Shown: in pieces, positions 15,818-24,381 of the stretch
Position numbering within the stretch: the stretch's first letter is position 1
How the letters are laid out: every line of letters begins with the position of its first letter
Source: an uncultured Prochlorococcus sp.
GTDB taxonomy: Bacteria > Cyanobacteriota > Cyanobacteriia > PCC-6307 > Cyanobiaceae
Length of the DNA stretch: 64,000 nt
Assembly (NCBI GenBank): GCA_902587615.1
Contig: CACILY010000001.1
Coordinates: forward strand, 1-64,000
Direction of reading: 5' to 3'
Program-made: the position numbers and the translations under genes
The notes under the pieces: model-generated
What the model was told of the DNA's origin: nothing
The model's input: the letters and a program-made list of their open reading frames with translations, nothing else
Databases searched by the model: none

Positions 15818-16069
15818 ATGGTTCTAACTGAGAAATATCCTGAGAACATGCCATGGGATTCAGAGTCACAACTGAAAAGTAAAACCAATGTAAAATGGAT
15901 GCTTACTAATTTCGACAATGTATATATCTTTTCTAGAAGTCGGTTTAATAAGGAATATATCTATATACAAAAGAATAATGAGAGAACAAAGGCAGTTGAT
16001 GAATATCTAGCAAGGTTTACTTATCAAAGATTGTTTGATGAAGGATATGATCTAGCAGCCGTTGCGTAA
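15818..16069 (+). CDS. hypothetical soluble protein, 83 aa
   Basis: MVLTEKYPENMPWDSESQLK opens an 83-residue soluble protein with KWMLTNFDNVYIFSRSRF and YLARFTYQRLFDEGYDLAAV. The aromatic content is balanced and the start is ATG. No family is recognised. Confidence 0.55.
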   Translation: MVLTEKYPENMPWDSESQLKSKTNVKWMLTNFDNVYIFSRSRFNKEYIYIQKNNERTKAVDEYLARFTYQRLFDEGYDLAAVA

Positions 16070-16105
16070 ATAATTATGGAATGATCTTAGACTATATGAC
16101 TTGTT

Positions 16106-16324
16106 TTATGTTTCCTCTTTAGGCAGCTGTAACCAGCCACTAGTCCATTTCGAATAAGTCTTCAATTCATTCCAAGGTACATTTATAACGATCTCTTTAT
16201 TATTAACTGGGTAAAGCTCAACCCATCTATCATCTCCTTTGCCTTTGAAGCTTTTTACTTCAAAGTGCCTATAACCTTGTATTTTGCTTGCTGATGTCCA
16301 AGCCTTGTTTGGAGGCCACCTCAT
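16106..16324 (-). CDS. TIGR02450-type Trp-rich protein
   Basis: A 72-residue protein with regularly spaced tryptophans: MRWPPNKAWTSAS, RHFEVKSFKGKGDDRWVELY, VPWNELKTYSKWTSGWLQLP. This arrangement (RHFEV, then VELx, then PWxEL and a C-terminal W-rich end) identifies the small Trp-rich proteins of TIGR02450, found mainly in cyanobacteria and marine bacteria. Their role is unknown. The stop of the upstream small gene abuts its ATG. Confidence 0.82.
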   Translation of the reverse strand: MRWPPNKAWTSASKIQGYRHFEVKSFKGKGDDRWVELYPVNNKEIVINVPWNELKTYSKWTSGWLQLPKEET

Positions 16325-16480
16325 TTATTTAGTAAGAATTAAAGAATGCAGTGATAACGCAAGTATAATACCCATAAAAAGTCCTAAAAGCCAGCTTAAT
16401 ACGAGCATTTGATAATTGCTAAGGCCAAACTGATTTTGAATGGCAATAGCGAACTTTTTGTCTAGAGCAATTAGATCCAT
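16325..16480 (-). CDS. small membrane protein, 51 aa
   Basis: ATG 16480 opens 51 residues: an amphipathic start (MDLIALDKKFAIAIQNQFG), one membrane helix (LVLSWLLGLFMGIILALSL) and LILTK. Its stop directly precedes the ATG of the Trp-rich gene, so both should be read from one transcript. Confidence 0.5.
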   Translation of the reverse strand: MDLIALDKKFAIAIQNQFGLSNYQMLVLSWLLGLFMGIILALSLHSLILTK

Positions 16481-16489
16481 ATACATTTA

Positions 16490-16618
16490 TTAGCTGAGGT
16501 TTAAGATAAAAACCATTTTTTTTAACGCTTCTTTTATTTTAGCTTGATTTGGTGCTTTAATTCTCACTGATTTGCCTTTGGATTGACATGTAGGAAGAAA
16601 GTAAATTCGTAAAGACCA
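16490..16618 (-). pseudogene. start-less open frame, possible remnant
   Basis: The minus-strand frame between two stops reads SLRIYFLPTCQSKGKSVRIK, then APNQAKIKEALKKMVFILNL, a protein-like basic segment. No ATG, GTG or TTG lies near its beginning; the only in-frame starts are late (GTG in SVRI, ATG in KKMVF). It may be a decayed gene or use a rare start. Confidence 0.25.
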
Positions 16619-16661
16619 TTAGATACTTTCTATATATTCTGGTGGTTAGTTGATTTGTCAT

Positions 16662-17954
16662 TTAGGCCGCATTGTCTTTTTTAAGGCTCTGGAATCTTCT
16701 CGACATTGTTGGATTATTTCGAGTTAATTTCTTTATTGTTACATCCTGAGCTTTATCGTTTGCTATTCGAAGGTTTCTATCCGCCCCAAGAAGAGCTTCT
16801 TTTGTTCTGTTTAAGTGGTCAATTGATTTATCTATTTCTTGAATGGCGCTATCAAATCGTCTGGATGCTAGTTGATAATTTTTACCAAAAGTATTTTTAA
16901 AGGTCTCTAAGTTGTTCTCAAAGTTAGTGATATCTATATTCTGAGCCTTTACACGTTCAAGTTCTGATTTGTACCCCAATGATTTCATGGCAGCATTGCG
17001 AAGTAAGCTAATTATTGAAATAAAAAATTGAGGACGAATAACATACATTTTGGGAAATCGGTGGGATAAATCAACAATTCCAGAATTGTATAGTTCATTA
17101 TCTTGTTCCAATAGGGATACCAAAACAGCATATTCACATCCTTTTTGATGCCTATCTTTATCTAGCTCTTTTAAAAAATCCTCGTTCTTTTTTTTTGTTG
17201 CTGAAGTACCAGTTTCATTTTTCATTTCAAACATAATTGATATTATTTCTGTACCAGATTGGTCTAAATCTCTAAAGATAAAATCACCTTTGCTTCCCCT
17301 AGATGAATCGTTGTCTTTTTCAAAATATGCAAATGGGAATGCACTAGCTCTTATTCTATTAAATTCATTTTCGCAGTGCTGTTCTAGTGATTCACCTAGC
17401 ATTTTTGTTGATAGCCTTAATTTCATATCACGTAGTCTTTCTATTGCATCATCTCTATCTTTGATCTGTATTTCATATTTTTCTTTTAACGCTTTTTCTG
17501 CAAGTTGTTTTAACAGTTCCGTTTTGTCTAGACTACTTTTTAGATCATCGCGTTCTTTTTGAAATTCACTGGTAATTTTTGTAATTGCCAGTTTTTGTGA
17601 AGCTTCATTCTCTTCTTTAATCTTCTCTAGCTTGAATGACAGCATGTCCCTTTCTTTTTCTACTATATTTTTGGCCTGAGTTAGTTCGATTTCTTTTTCC
17701 ATTTCATATCTCTCAAGTTTTCGCTCTAAATCTTGTATCTTCTTTTCTTGATCAGTTATAGATTGTTGCATTTCTATTTTTAAATTCTTTTTAGCTATTT
17801 CAATGGACTGTATTTTGTCCTTTTGGGCTAAATCTAGTCGTTTTTCTAACTCATAATCAAATTCATTATCTCTTACTTGTTTCAAAATAGCTGCATAGCT
17901 GGTTTCATCTATTTTAAATACCTTCCCACAATCGGGACACTGAATTGTATTCAT
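16662..17954 (-). CDS. DUF2130 family coiled-coil protein, nuclease-like domain
   Basis: 430 residues. A short N-terminal CPDCGKVF motif is followed by a long coiled coil (about 30-190) and then the DUF2130 domain (about 195-360), with [30 protein letters not shown] and [21 protein letters not shown] second helical region ends the protein. The D-x(n)-E-x-K arrangement in GDFIF...FEMKNE recalls PD-(D/E)xK nucleases, as in RmuC-like proteins. The role is unproven; DNA maintenance is an inference. No defence genes flank it. Confidence 0.8.
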   Translation of the reverse strand: MNTIQCPDCGKVFKIDETSYAAILKQVRDNEFDYELEKRLDLAQKDKIQSIEIAKKNLKIEMQQSITDQEKKIQDLERKLERYEMEKEIELTQAKNIVEKERDMLSFKLEKIKEENEASQKLAITKITSEFQKERDDLKSSLDKTELLKQLAEKALKEKYEIQIKDRDDAIERLRDMKLRLSTKMLGESLEQHCENEFNRIRASAFPFAYFEKDNDSSRGSKGDFIFRDLDQSGTEIISIMFEMKNETGTSATKKKNEDFLKELDKDRHQKGCEYAVLVSLLEQDNELYNSGIVDLSHRFPKMYVIRPQFFISIISLLRNAAMKSLGYKSELERVKAQNIDITNFENNLETFKNTFGKNYQLASRRFDSAIQEIDKSIDHLNRTKEALLGADRNLRIANDKAQDVTIKKLTRNNPTMSRRFQSLKKDNAA

Positions 17955-18127
17955 CTCAAAAGTCGGCCTATAAAAGGGAATAATCTACACGCTATTTTTA
18001 TACCCACATTTCATATTGAGCAATCAATTACCGTGTTTCTGACAATTTTCCTAATAATTGATAATAGGAATTCCTAATAAAGGATGACTTGATAAACAGA
18101 GGGTTGGTTTTACTAGCTTTGGATTGA

Positions 18128-18292
18128 TTATTTGAATAAAGAACTCTTTACCTTTTCTTCTGGTATTTGAGGTCGCAACAAAGACATAGGTAAAGCAGTT
18201 ACTACTGCGAAAGATAAAACCAGAATTAAGTCAGTCGTAAAGTGACCAATTCCGAATTCGGAGTGAGCTAGGGCGATAAGGGAATTAAGCAT
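18128..18292 (-). CDS. small membrane protein, 54 aa
   Basis: ATG 18292 opens 54 residues: MLNSLIALAHSEFGIGHF, a membrane helix (LILVLSFAVVTALPMSLL) and a polar tail RPQIPEEKVKSSLFK. The topology is well defined and codon use looks normal. The function is unknown. Confidence 0.5.
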   Translation of the reverse strand: MLNSLIALAHSEFGIGHFTTDLILVLSFAVVTALPMSLLRPQIPEEKVKSSLFK

Positions 18293-18512
18293 TGAGGTTC
18301 GCTAATGCGATAAAAGCCTATGCTCTTGATGTGATAAATGATTATTCTCTTAGTAAAAATTAGCAAGAAACGGCTTTTGCTCTTATAAGAGGTTCTTTTG
18401 TATGAGTGCATTCGTTCTAATCCATAGGAAAACTATGCTTTTGGAAAGCTTTTTGGATTTCTTTCTTTTTTGATTTATATCATTTAACCTTTTAGGTATT
18501 TAATTTACTAGT

Positions 18513-18851
18513 TTAATTAATACTATTTTCTATAGAAAGAGCTCTTATAATCTCAATAATTTCAGTAGCAAAACAGTTTTGATTAGTAACTTTATCTAAA
18601 ATATTTTCATCAGTAGTGGTGCAGCAATCACAACTTATGTCTATATCTCTATCATCATTTAATTCTTTAACTCTTGCCATCATCCATTCTTTCGCTTGTT
18701 TATTCGTCCAACTAATGAAATCGCCTTTGCAATCAATGACTTTTTGTGTAGTTTTTTTATCCCGAAAAATCCCTGAATTCACTAGTCTTTTATACCGTGA
18801 ATACTTGGCTTTAGAGTCCTCTTTCCCTATATGTCTAATCTTTCCAACCAT
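18513..18851 (-). CDS. hypothetical protein, 112 aa
   Basis: With the ATG at 18851 (MVGKIRHIGKEDSKAKYSRY) this is a basic soluble protein with a TNKQAKEWMMARVKELNDD helix, a Cys cluster (SCDCCTTTDEN) and a helical end (FATEIIEIIRALSIENSIN). A TTG four codons upstream is the alternative start. The Cys pair could bind metal. No family is recognised. Confidence 0.5.
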   Translation of the reverse strand: MVGKIRHIGKEDSKAKYSRYKRLVNSGIFRDKKTTQKVIDCKGDFISWTNKQAKEWMMARVKELNDDRDIDISCDCCTTTDENILDKVTNQNCFATEIIEIIRALSIENSIN

Positions 18852-18904
18852 GTCCTTTGACAATTACTTTTAGGTCCTTCTGGAAATATCAGAATGAACA
18901 GAAT

Positions 18905-19078
18905 TTAGTAATCCTTAAGGCTCGATCCTAACCTTAAGGCAAAAGCCCCAGCAATTACTACGGCTAATAGAGCAAGCCCTGCTAGATCCGGTCCATTAAG
19001 ATAAAAACCTGAAGAGAAATCAAGCTTTGATAAATCAAATGGACTCCTTTCTGCCAGGATTTGTTGAGCTATAAACAT
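18905..19078 (-). CDS. small membrane protein, 57 aa
   Basis: ATG 19078 gives MFIAQQILAERSPFDLSKLD, then GPDLAGLALLAVVIAGAFAL as a membrane helix and RLGSSLKDY. The polar N-terminal half and clean helix look like a genuine small thylakoid or plasma-membrane protein. No family name is known to me. Confidence 0.55.
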   Translation of the reverse strand: MFIAQQILAERSPFDLSKLDFSSGFYLNGPDLAGLALLAVVIAGAFALRLGSSLKDY

Positions 19079-19198
19079 TTTGAAATTTTCAGCTATACCT
19101 TAATACTAACCCTATGAGGGGGTGTGATAGAAATTAATAACCTTTTTTGGCATGATAGTTTAAATCTCTTAATTAAAGAAAAATTCTAAGGATCCAAA

Positions 19199-19837
19199 AT
19201 GAATCTCATAAAGTTTCTTTTCTTAGATGCTTTACTTCTAACGGTTGTCTTAGTTATTATGAATCTTGTCTTCAAGAAGAACGATAATAGTAAATCAGAA
19301 ATATCAATCGATGAAAATAATCAATACTCTATTAAGAATGATTCTATGGAATTACCTTCTATAAAAGAACTATTGGAACTTGAAAAGATTTCTAGAAAAA
19401 AAGGAAGTTCAATAGTTTTTGATTCCTTAATAGGTAATTGGCAATTTCAATCCGTTTGGAATTCTGGTAAAAATAATAACAACTCTATTGCAAGTTCATT
19501 GTTAAAAATATTCTCGGCTACTTTAGAATTACGTAAATCAGAACCTAATACTGAACACCTTAATTTTTCTATTTGTAACTCTATTCAGTTTGGGGCTATG
19601 AAACTTGAATTTATTGGTTATGGATATTTAAAGGGACCTCAACCTTTACTTCCATTCTATTTTGAGAAAATTGAAGTAAAAATAGGTTCATTTATTATTT
19701 TCTCCAGAAAATTAGATATACCAGAGCCATCACAAAGACCTTTCTTCTCTCTTATTGGTATGGGAGAGAATTCTGATTGGCTCTCTGCAAGAGGTAGGGG
19801 AGGTGGCCTAGCCTTATGGATAAAGGGCAGAGAATAA
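19199..19837 (+). CDS. membrane-anchored hypothetical, weakly fibrillin/PAP-like
   Basis: An N-terminal helix (FLFLDALLLTVVLVIMNLVF) anchors a polar linker and a domain from about residue 70: DSLIGNWQFQSVWNSG, LNFSICNSIQFGAMKLEFIG, then WLSARGRGGGLALWIKGRE. A LxGxWxxxxxW strand at the start and a RGxGGLALW end are reminiscent of plastid-lipid-associated (fibrillin) lipocalin-like proteins, but the match is weak. No operon partner is visible. Confidence 0.55.
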   Translation: MNLIKFLFLDALLLTVVLVIMNLVFKKNDNSKSEISIDENNQYSIKNDSMELPSIKELLELEKISRKKGSSIVFDSLIGNWQFQSVWNSGKNNNNSIASSLLKIFSATLELRKSEPNTEHLNFSICNSIQFGAMKLEFIGYGYLKGPQPLLPFYFEKIEVKIGSFIIFSRKLDIPEPSQRPFFSLIGMGENSDWLSARGRGGGLALWIKGRE

Positions 19838-19989
19838 TATTTATAAATATTATTAATTGATTCGATTAGTAATTTTAACAATTACTAGTTAATTGTTAAC
19901 TAATATAGATATAGTCTCCTACCTTATATGGAATTATGGAAATAAGCTTTTCAGAAATTCCATTCAATTACTTTGTAATTAGTTGATCC

Positions 19990-20145
19990 TCAATCTGTTT
20001 TAGGAGTATTCGACGTGGCTTGGCGGCATTCTTTTATTGAGAGTTCCCGATCTAGTTCTTCTGCCAAGCTTTTTAACAAGGACCTTATTTCTGTCTCAGT
20101 GTCAGAAATGGACGTATTGTTGCGAGCTTTTTGTGAGGGATACAT
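19990..20145 (-). CDS. small soluble protein, 51 aa
   Basis: ATG 20145 opens MYPSQKARNNTSISDTETEI, a helix RSLLKSLAEELDRELSIKE and the tail CRQATSNTPKTD. It is charged and helical with no membrane segment. Expression is unproven and no family is recognised. Confidence 0.4.
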   Translation of the reverse strand: MYPSQKARNNTSISDTETEIRSLLKSLAEELDRELSIKECRQATSNTPKTD

Positions 20146-20381
20146 TCTGTGAGAATTTTATGATGTACCGAACGAGAATTTAGTCGAACTTTGAGATATG
20201 GCAAGAGTGCTAACTGTGATCCCTGACTAAATTTCTTACTCAGATAGCCTGCAATCCCCCATGCTTTCTTCAGAATCAGCTTGTTCTAAATGGCACTATT
20301 GGTCTATAAACACGCAATATCACCCTGATTTAGGGTTTTATATCGTGCCTTTTGATAATCTGATCAACTTAGCTGATTAGA

Positions 20382-20528
20382 TTATTTCTTTACTTCAGGA
20401 GCATTCATTCCGTCATAGTCAGGTCCGACCATTACACCAACCACTGCAAAAAGTACTATTGAAGCTATACCTACCAAAATTGCTGTAGGAGCAGGAGTGC
20501 TTGTTAATCCGGCAAATGTTGTAAACAT
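20382..20528 (-). CDS. small membrane protein, 48 aa
   Basis: ATG 20528 gives MFTTFAGLTSTPAPTAILVG, a membrane helix (IASIVLFAVVGVMVG) and a soluble tail PDYDGMNAPEVKK. The ordered composition is typical of small photosystem-associated or thylakoid proteins, but it matches none I can name. Confidence 0.55.
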   Translation of the reverse strand: MFTTFAGLTSTPAPTAILVGIASIVLFAVVGVMVGPDYDGMNAPEVKK

Positions 20529-20799
20529 TAGAGTTTTGCGACGACCCTGTAAAAATACCTAACCAGTGAATTGAATTAGTCAAACATATTAATTTTGTAA
20601 TTGAGATGTATCCAATGATCTGTCTTGTTGCTTATTCTGTCGTATTCGAAGTAACGCAGGTCTCGAGTCTAAGCCTTTATTGGCTACAGTTGCAGCAAAA
20701 CTGCAATTCAAATATTGATAAATCTCTTGTAATATATTTATTGAATTAGATTTGACACAATTCTTTCGAGTTTACTAATTTAAGAATTATTTTGATCCA

Positions 20800-20834
20800 T
20801 TAATATTGATTTTATTTATTAAAATCAATATTAA
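20800..20834. repeat. perfect 14-bp AT hairpin
   Basis: TTAATATTGATTTT and AAAATCAATATTAA are perfect reverse complements separated by ATTTATT. The element starts 4 bases beyond the stop of the - strand gene at 20839, so it may act as its terminator or protect its 3' end. No long T tract follows on either strand. Confidence 0.65.
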
Positions 20835-20838
20835 CTTG

Positions 20839-21027
20839 TTAGTCCCAACCCCAGCTCTTTTTTATTTCTTCTAATGATTTACCTCTAGCCTTTTCCTTCT
20901 CACTCATAGGAATCCACTTCCAATCTATAAAGAAAGTTGCTCCAATTCCAACAAGTATATGACCAATTAAAACACCTGCTATATCAATATAGGTAAGAGA
21001 TTCTTTGCCAATTGAAGGATCGTACAC
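20839..21027 (-). CDS. small membrane protein, 62 aa
   Basis: GTG 21027 opens MYDPSIGKESLTYIDIAGVL, with a helix IDIAGVLIGHILVGIGATFF and a charged tail (IPMSEKEKARGKSLEEIKKS) ending WGWD. It is probably a real conserved small protein, with the hairpin at 20800 just downstream. The function is unknown. Confidence 0.6.
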   Translation of the reverse strand: MYDPSIGKESLTYIDIAGVLIGHILVGIGATFFIDWKWIPMSEKEKARGKSLEEIKKSWGWD

Positions 21028-21099
21028 TTAGAACTTGGTATTTAAATCATCTTACTTTAGACCATTGCGAATTAATAATTTATTTATGTTGAATTGAAA

Positions 21100-21210
21100 T
21101 TACTTTTTGTTTGATGGTCTATTTATTGCTTTTACACCAAATAATATTGATAGAAAGAGCAATATTAATATAAGAATAGGCGAAGAATTAGAAAAAATTT
21201 GAATCAACAT
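21100..21210 (-). CDS. single-helix membrane peptide, 36 aa
   Basis: ATG 21210 opens MLIQIFSNSSPILILILLFL, then SILFGVKAINRPSNKK. One membrane helix with a basic C-terminus, the size of small photosystem subunits, but not one that I recognise. Confidence 0.45.
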   Translation of the reverse strand: MLIQIFSNSSPILILILLFLSILFGVKAINRPSNKK

Positions 21211-21396
21211 TAATTACACCGATCTTTAATAAGTCTAAAACAATAATCAAATATTGCTCTTTTTATTAAGAATAGAAAAATGTTTTCTCCTTAATTTCAT
21301 TGGTAGCATTAACTAAATATATAATTTATTTAAAATTTAGTGGGTTTTGTATTACAGCTAATTATTAGCTCAATCAAATAGTAGTTATTTTCAGGT

Positions 21397-21705
21397 TTAA
21401 TTTTTGGCTGCTGATCTTCTACGTACAACCCTTCTTCCATCTGTTGCTCCTTCTATTGACTGAGTTGAATTTTCTTCATTGGCTTTTTGGGATTCGGTTG
21501 ATGAATCTAGTGAGTTTTCTTCCATCTCTAAGCAAACAGCAACTACTAGTGCGGCTTCTATTGGATTTGGGAGGTCACCAATAGTGATTAAAGCCTTTAG
21601 AACTAATTGCATTCTTGGATCTTTCCCTAGCTCAGGCCGGAGTTTTTTAACTGAGTGCCAGAGTTCTTTAGTGACTTCTTTAAGAAGTTCTTTGTCAGTA
21701 ACCAA
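21397..21705 (-). CDS. conserved hypothetical soluble protein, 102 aa
   Basis: VTDKELLKEVTKELWHSVKK, LRPELGKDPRMQLVLKALIT and NPIEAALVVAVCLEMEE form an ordered helical domain of about 65 residues; the tail is Ser/Glu-rich and ends RRVVRRRSAAKN. The start is TTG at 21705. The basic terminus could bind nucleic acid. It resembles uncharacterised cyanobacterial proteins. Confidence 0.6.
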   Translation of the reverse strand: MVTDKELLKEVTKELWHSVKKLRPELGKDPRMQLVLKALITIGDLPNPIEAALVVAVCLEMEENSLDSSTESQKANEENSTQSIEGATDGRRVVRRRSAAKN

Positions 21706-21774
21706 AATAGTTCTCTTGTGATTTGGGATATTTTATTAGCCGATAGTTAGTTTTGTTATCTAGTTAAAGGGGTT

Positions 21775-21792
21775 AGTCACTAATCAGTGACT
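21775..21792. repeat. short perfect hairpin
   Basis: AGTCACT and AGTGACT flank AATC in the gap between two divergent genes (21705 minus, 21919 plus). The perfect 7-bp stem is without a T tract, so an operator-like site is as likely as an RNA hairpin. Confidence 0.45.
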
Positions 21793-21918
21793 TTGTCCGT
21801 AAACAGATTTGCCTAATTAGGGGTTTCTTCTAGCTATCCTAACTAATAGTAGTATCCCAGCATCTTATAACCTCTCTAGTCTGATAATGAATATATTGTG
21901 AATTAATGCACCTTTCAT

Positions 21919-22155
21919 ATGTTTACGAGTGTTTTTTTCTTATTACTTGGAGTTTTTAGTGGCCTCTGGATTTCATGGCCCGGTCTTTTAGTTATAGATA
22001 ATTATTCATGTGCAAGAGAACTTATAGTTAAATCAAGGAAGAATCAATCAGATATTCGCTCTTTTCTGTCCATTCCCCCTAAATACTTACTAAGAAATAA
22101 AAAGATTACAAAACTAGATGAAATAAGGCTTTTAGCAGATACATGTTTTAGATAG
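21919..22155 (+). CDS. hypothetical membrane-anchored protein, 78 aa
   Basis: MFTSVFFLLLGVFSGLWISW is an N-terminal helix, followed by a basic soluble part (CARELIVKSRKNQSDIRSFL, PPKYLLRNKKITKLDEIRLL). Two Cys are present. No family is recognised. Confidence 0.55.
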   Translation: MFTSVFFLLLGVFSGLWISWPGLLVIDNYSCARELIVKSRKNQSDIRSFLSIPPKYLLRNKKITKLDEIRLLADTCFR

Positions 22156-22389
22156 GCCTCCTTATAAACTATTTTCTGAAAGAATATTTATAATTAACCA
22201 TATTCGATTTTTTTGAAAATGGTTCAAAAATTAGATATGAATCTAGCTTTGACCTCTAATAAAATAAGACGATTTAGATCTTTTCTGTTTCTAGATCAAT
22301 AATTAAGGATTTTGCCGCGGAGCAATTCTGAAAAAATACTTGAGGATGTTTTAAATATTGGCAAATAACGGGAAATGCTGTAAGGTCTT

Positions 22390-22566
22390 GTGAATTTTAT
22401 TTTTATATTGTTGGCGTCTGACCTTTTAACAATTTTTCTATCCGTTTTACTTTCCATTGGAGGGGTTTTTGCCCTCACCTCTGGATTTGATGACGATGAT
22501 GATCAAGATGGAGGAGGAACAGGTAGTCCTGTTTTTGACCCTTTATTTGCTGGAGGTTCTGCTTAA
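22390..22566 (+). CDS. small membrane protein with Asp/Gly-rich tail, 58 aa
   Basis: GTG 22390, with TAAGG a few bases upstream, opens a hydrophobic helix (LLTIFLSVLLSIGGVFALTS) and then GFDDDDDQDGGGTGSPVFDP. The run of five Asp followed by Gly is distinctive. A TTG at 22411 is an alternative start. Similar acidic-tailed small proteins occur in cyanobacteria; the function is unknown. Confidence 0.55.
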   Translation: MNFIFILLASDLLTIFLSVLLSIGGVFALTSGFDDDDDQDGGGTGSPVFDPLFAGGSA

Positions 22567-22574
22567 TTGACAAT

Positions 22575-22751
22575 TCACTTCGATTTAGGGTAAAGCTTGG
22601 CAATTTTTTGGGCTCGTTCATCCGCTTCTTTCTTACGATATCTCTTCTCCGTGATCATTCTTAAAATAATCCCTGGAGCGAACCAAATAATTAAAATTGA
22701 AACTGTTATAAATATTGGATTATTAATAGTAAGATCTAAAAGGGTATTCAT
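22575..22751 (-). CDS. small membrane protein, 58 aa
   Basis: ATG 22751 opens one helix (NNPIFITVSILIIWFAPGII) and a strongly charged tail (LRMITEKRYRKKEADERAQK, ending KLYPKSK). The IWFxPGIxxR motif next to an EKRYRKK helix looks conserved in small cyanobacterial proteins. It converges on the preceding gene, with 8 bases between the stops. Confidence 0.6.
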   Translation of the reverse strand: MNTLLDLTINNPIFITVSILIIWFAPGIILRMITEKRYRKKEADERAQKIAKLYPKSK

Positions 22752-22782
22752 TTTGTACCTATAGTTATTTCTGATTTTATTT

Positions 22783-23037
22783 GTGGATTTAAAAAAACGT
22801 CTAAATCTAAATACTTATGAATGGTGGAGGAATCATCGAAAGGTGATCGCCTATGGAGGACTTCTTCTTATTTTCGGTACATATCTCAGCCCACTAATAA
22901 AGTATACTCAAAATAAAAATAAATGCATCTCTATAGCTCAAGATAGATTTCTAGAGGAAAGTCCTTCTAATGATAAGAGATCCAAGGATTCTTCATTTGT
23001 ATTGGCTTATCAAATCTGTAACCATAGAAGTAACTAA
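22783..23037 (+). CDS. hypothetical membrane protein, 84 aa
   Basis: GTG 22783 opens MDLKKRLNLNTYEWWRNHRK, then a helix VIAYGGLLLIFGTYLSPLI and a soluble tail with two Cys (KNKCISIAQDRF, AYQICNHRSN). The basic N-terminus indicates N-in. No family is recognised. Confidence 0.5.
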   Translation: MDLKKRLNLNTYEWWRNHRKVIAYGGLLLIFGTYLSPLIKYTQNKNKCISIAQDRFLEESPSNDKRSKDSSFVLAYQICNHRSN

Positions 23038-23078
23038 TCAAATTCAAATTTACACTTCTTATATTGAAAGGAGCTTAA

Positions 23079-23111
23079 ATGCATTTCAATCCAGGACAGT
23101 TAAGTGATTAA
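23079..23111 (+). other. ten-codon frame behind a strong ribosome-binding site
   Basis: AAGGAG at 23068-23073 stands 5 bases before ATG 23079, a near-ideal spacing, but the frame MHFNPGQLSD stops at TAA after ten codons. It may be a leader peptide, a truncated gene or chance. No gene on the same strand follows within 1 kb. Confidence 0.35.
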
Positions 23112-23328
23112 TTTAGATAATTAAGGTTTATTCAGCCCTCAATAGATTACTTGTTTGAAAAAAAGCCCATAACTATTATTATAACTTGGTAGTTATTTAG
23201 GGTAAAAATAAGGAGAGAGTAAGTGAATTAATTTTATATATATTCAATGCTTAATTCATTATTCATTCCTTTCTTTCTGCAATCCCTAATGATATTTTAA
23301 TTGAAATGCTTTCCAATAAATTATATTA

Positions 23329-23523
23329 TCAATGTTTTGTATACTGATCTGATTTCGAACGATAATAATCAGCTACACTTGTTAGCATTTCTATTATAAC
23401 TTTGTTTTGACAATTTGTTTTTTCTTGTAGTCGCATACAAGCTTCTTTTATATTTATAAAAGCATCCTCACATATCTCGGTGAGCTCATCTGTTGAATAA
23501 TCTGTTTCGTTTATCGGGACCAT
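23329..23523 (-). CDS. hypothetical soluble protein, 64 aa
   Basis: ATG 23523 gives MVPINETDYSTDELTEICED and a helix continuing AFINIKEACMRLQEKTNCQN, ending DYYRSKSDQYTKH. Three Cys, acidic and helical. No family is recognised. Confidence 0.5.
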   Translation of the reverse strand: MVPINETDYSTDELTEICEDAFINIKEACMRLQEKTNCQNKVIIEMLTSVADYYRSKSDQYTKH

Positions 23524-23682
23524 TTGTTTTATGATAGTTGTGAAATCAATTATAAGAGAGAATATGCCATTTCGTTAAATATATCTTCACTTTCTCAATT
23601 AATCATGATAACGACTTTCTACACAGAAAATAACTAAATAATTAAGGCTCGAACTATAGTAAATCAATATATCCAACTTAAA

Positions 23683-23847
23683 TTAAGATCTACCTACGAT
23701 GAAATTATGAAAAACTGAATTGTATTTATATAATAAAAAAGCAATAAGGAATGAACCATTTAGGAAAAGAGCTACACCAAACTGTATCCACAGGAATGTT
23801 TTGCCTACTTTTGGATTGTCGCTTTTAGCATCAACTCGAAGTGGCAT
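23683..23847 (-). CDS. small membrane protein, 54 aa
   Basis: ATG 23847 opens a polar start (MPLRVDAKSDNPKVGKTFLW), a helix (GVALFLNGSFLIAFLLY) and KYNSVFHNFIVGRS. Its topology resembles that of the next gene upstream on the same strand. The function is unknown. Confidence 0.5.
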   Translation of the reverse strand: MPLRVDAKSDNPKVGKTFLWIQFGVALFLNGSFLIAFLLYKYNSVFHNFIVGRS

Positions 23848-23897
23848 AGATTAAACGATCATAGTATATACATATATATATCAGAAATTGAGATTAT

Positions 23898-24080
23898 TTA
23901 TTGCTTTTGATTTCTTTGTCTTTGTGCTTCGTCATTCTCCAATGTTGTTTTTACAAGGTCTTGATAACCACCTTTAGCGGAAGCTATGGCGAACATAATT
24001 ATAAAAGCAGAGCCTGAGAGTATAATTACTCCGATAGATAAAGGGCTTAAATTAAGTTCGCTAGCAAATAAGGTGATCAT
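23898..24080 (-). CDS. small membrane protein, 60 aa
   Basis: From ATG 24080: MITLFASELNLSPLSIGVII, a membrane helix (LSGSAFIIMFAIASA) and a charged end KGGYQDLVKTTLENDEAQRQ. An ATG ten codons upstream (24110) is possible but adds a charged stretch ahead of the helix. It may share a transcript with 23683-23847. Confidence 0.6.
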   Translation of the reverse strand: MITLFASELNLSPLSIGVIILSGSAFIIMFAIASAKGGYQDLVKTTLENDEAQRQRNQKQ

Positions 24081-24381
24081 TTCGTTAAATTCTTTTCTTA
24101 AGATTAGCATTTTAGACGCCTTCTATTCTTCACAGTTAGTAATGAGATTAAATTGGTATCAATATAATCTGACGTGTTCGACCAATGAATTATCATTTAA
24201 TTTATTTTATGGTTACAAATAAGACTTAACTCTTATGATCAAACATGACTAAACATGATAACTGCATTTTGATCAGGAAAATTGTTTATTCTCTGGTTTT
24301 CTCTAAATGTTTTTATAGTATTTAAGAGCACGACCTAAACGGTTTCCTTCTGATCAGATTTTTTTCCCTTCATAGTATTTT

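Noticed and set aside
17290-17562. 90-codon + strand frame inside the DUF2130 gene
   Set aside because: Antisense shadow of a coiled-coil region, giving a Ser/Leu/Phe-rich meaningless product.
20600-20760. Start-less - strand frame with ATVANKGLDSRPALLRIRQN
   Set aside because: No start except a TTG in the middle, and no recognised homology; could be a remnant, but evidence is thin.
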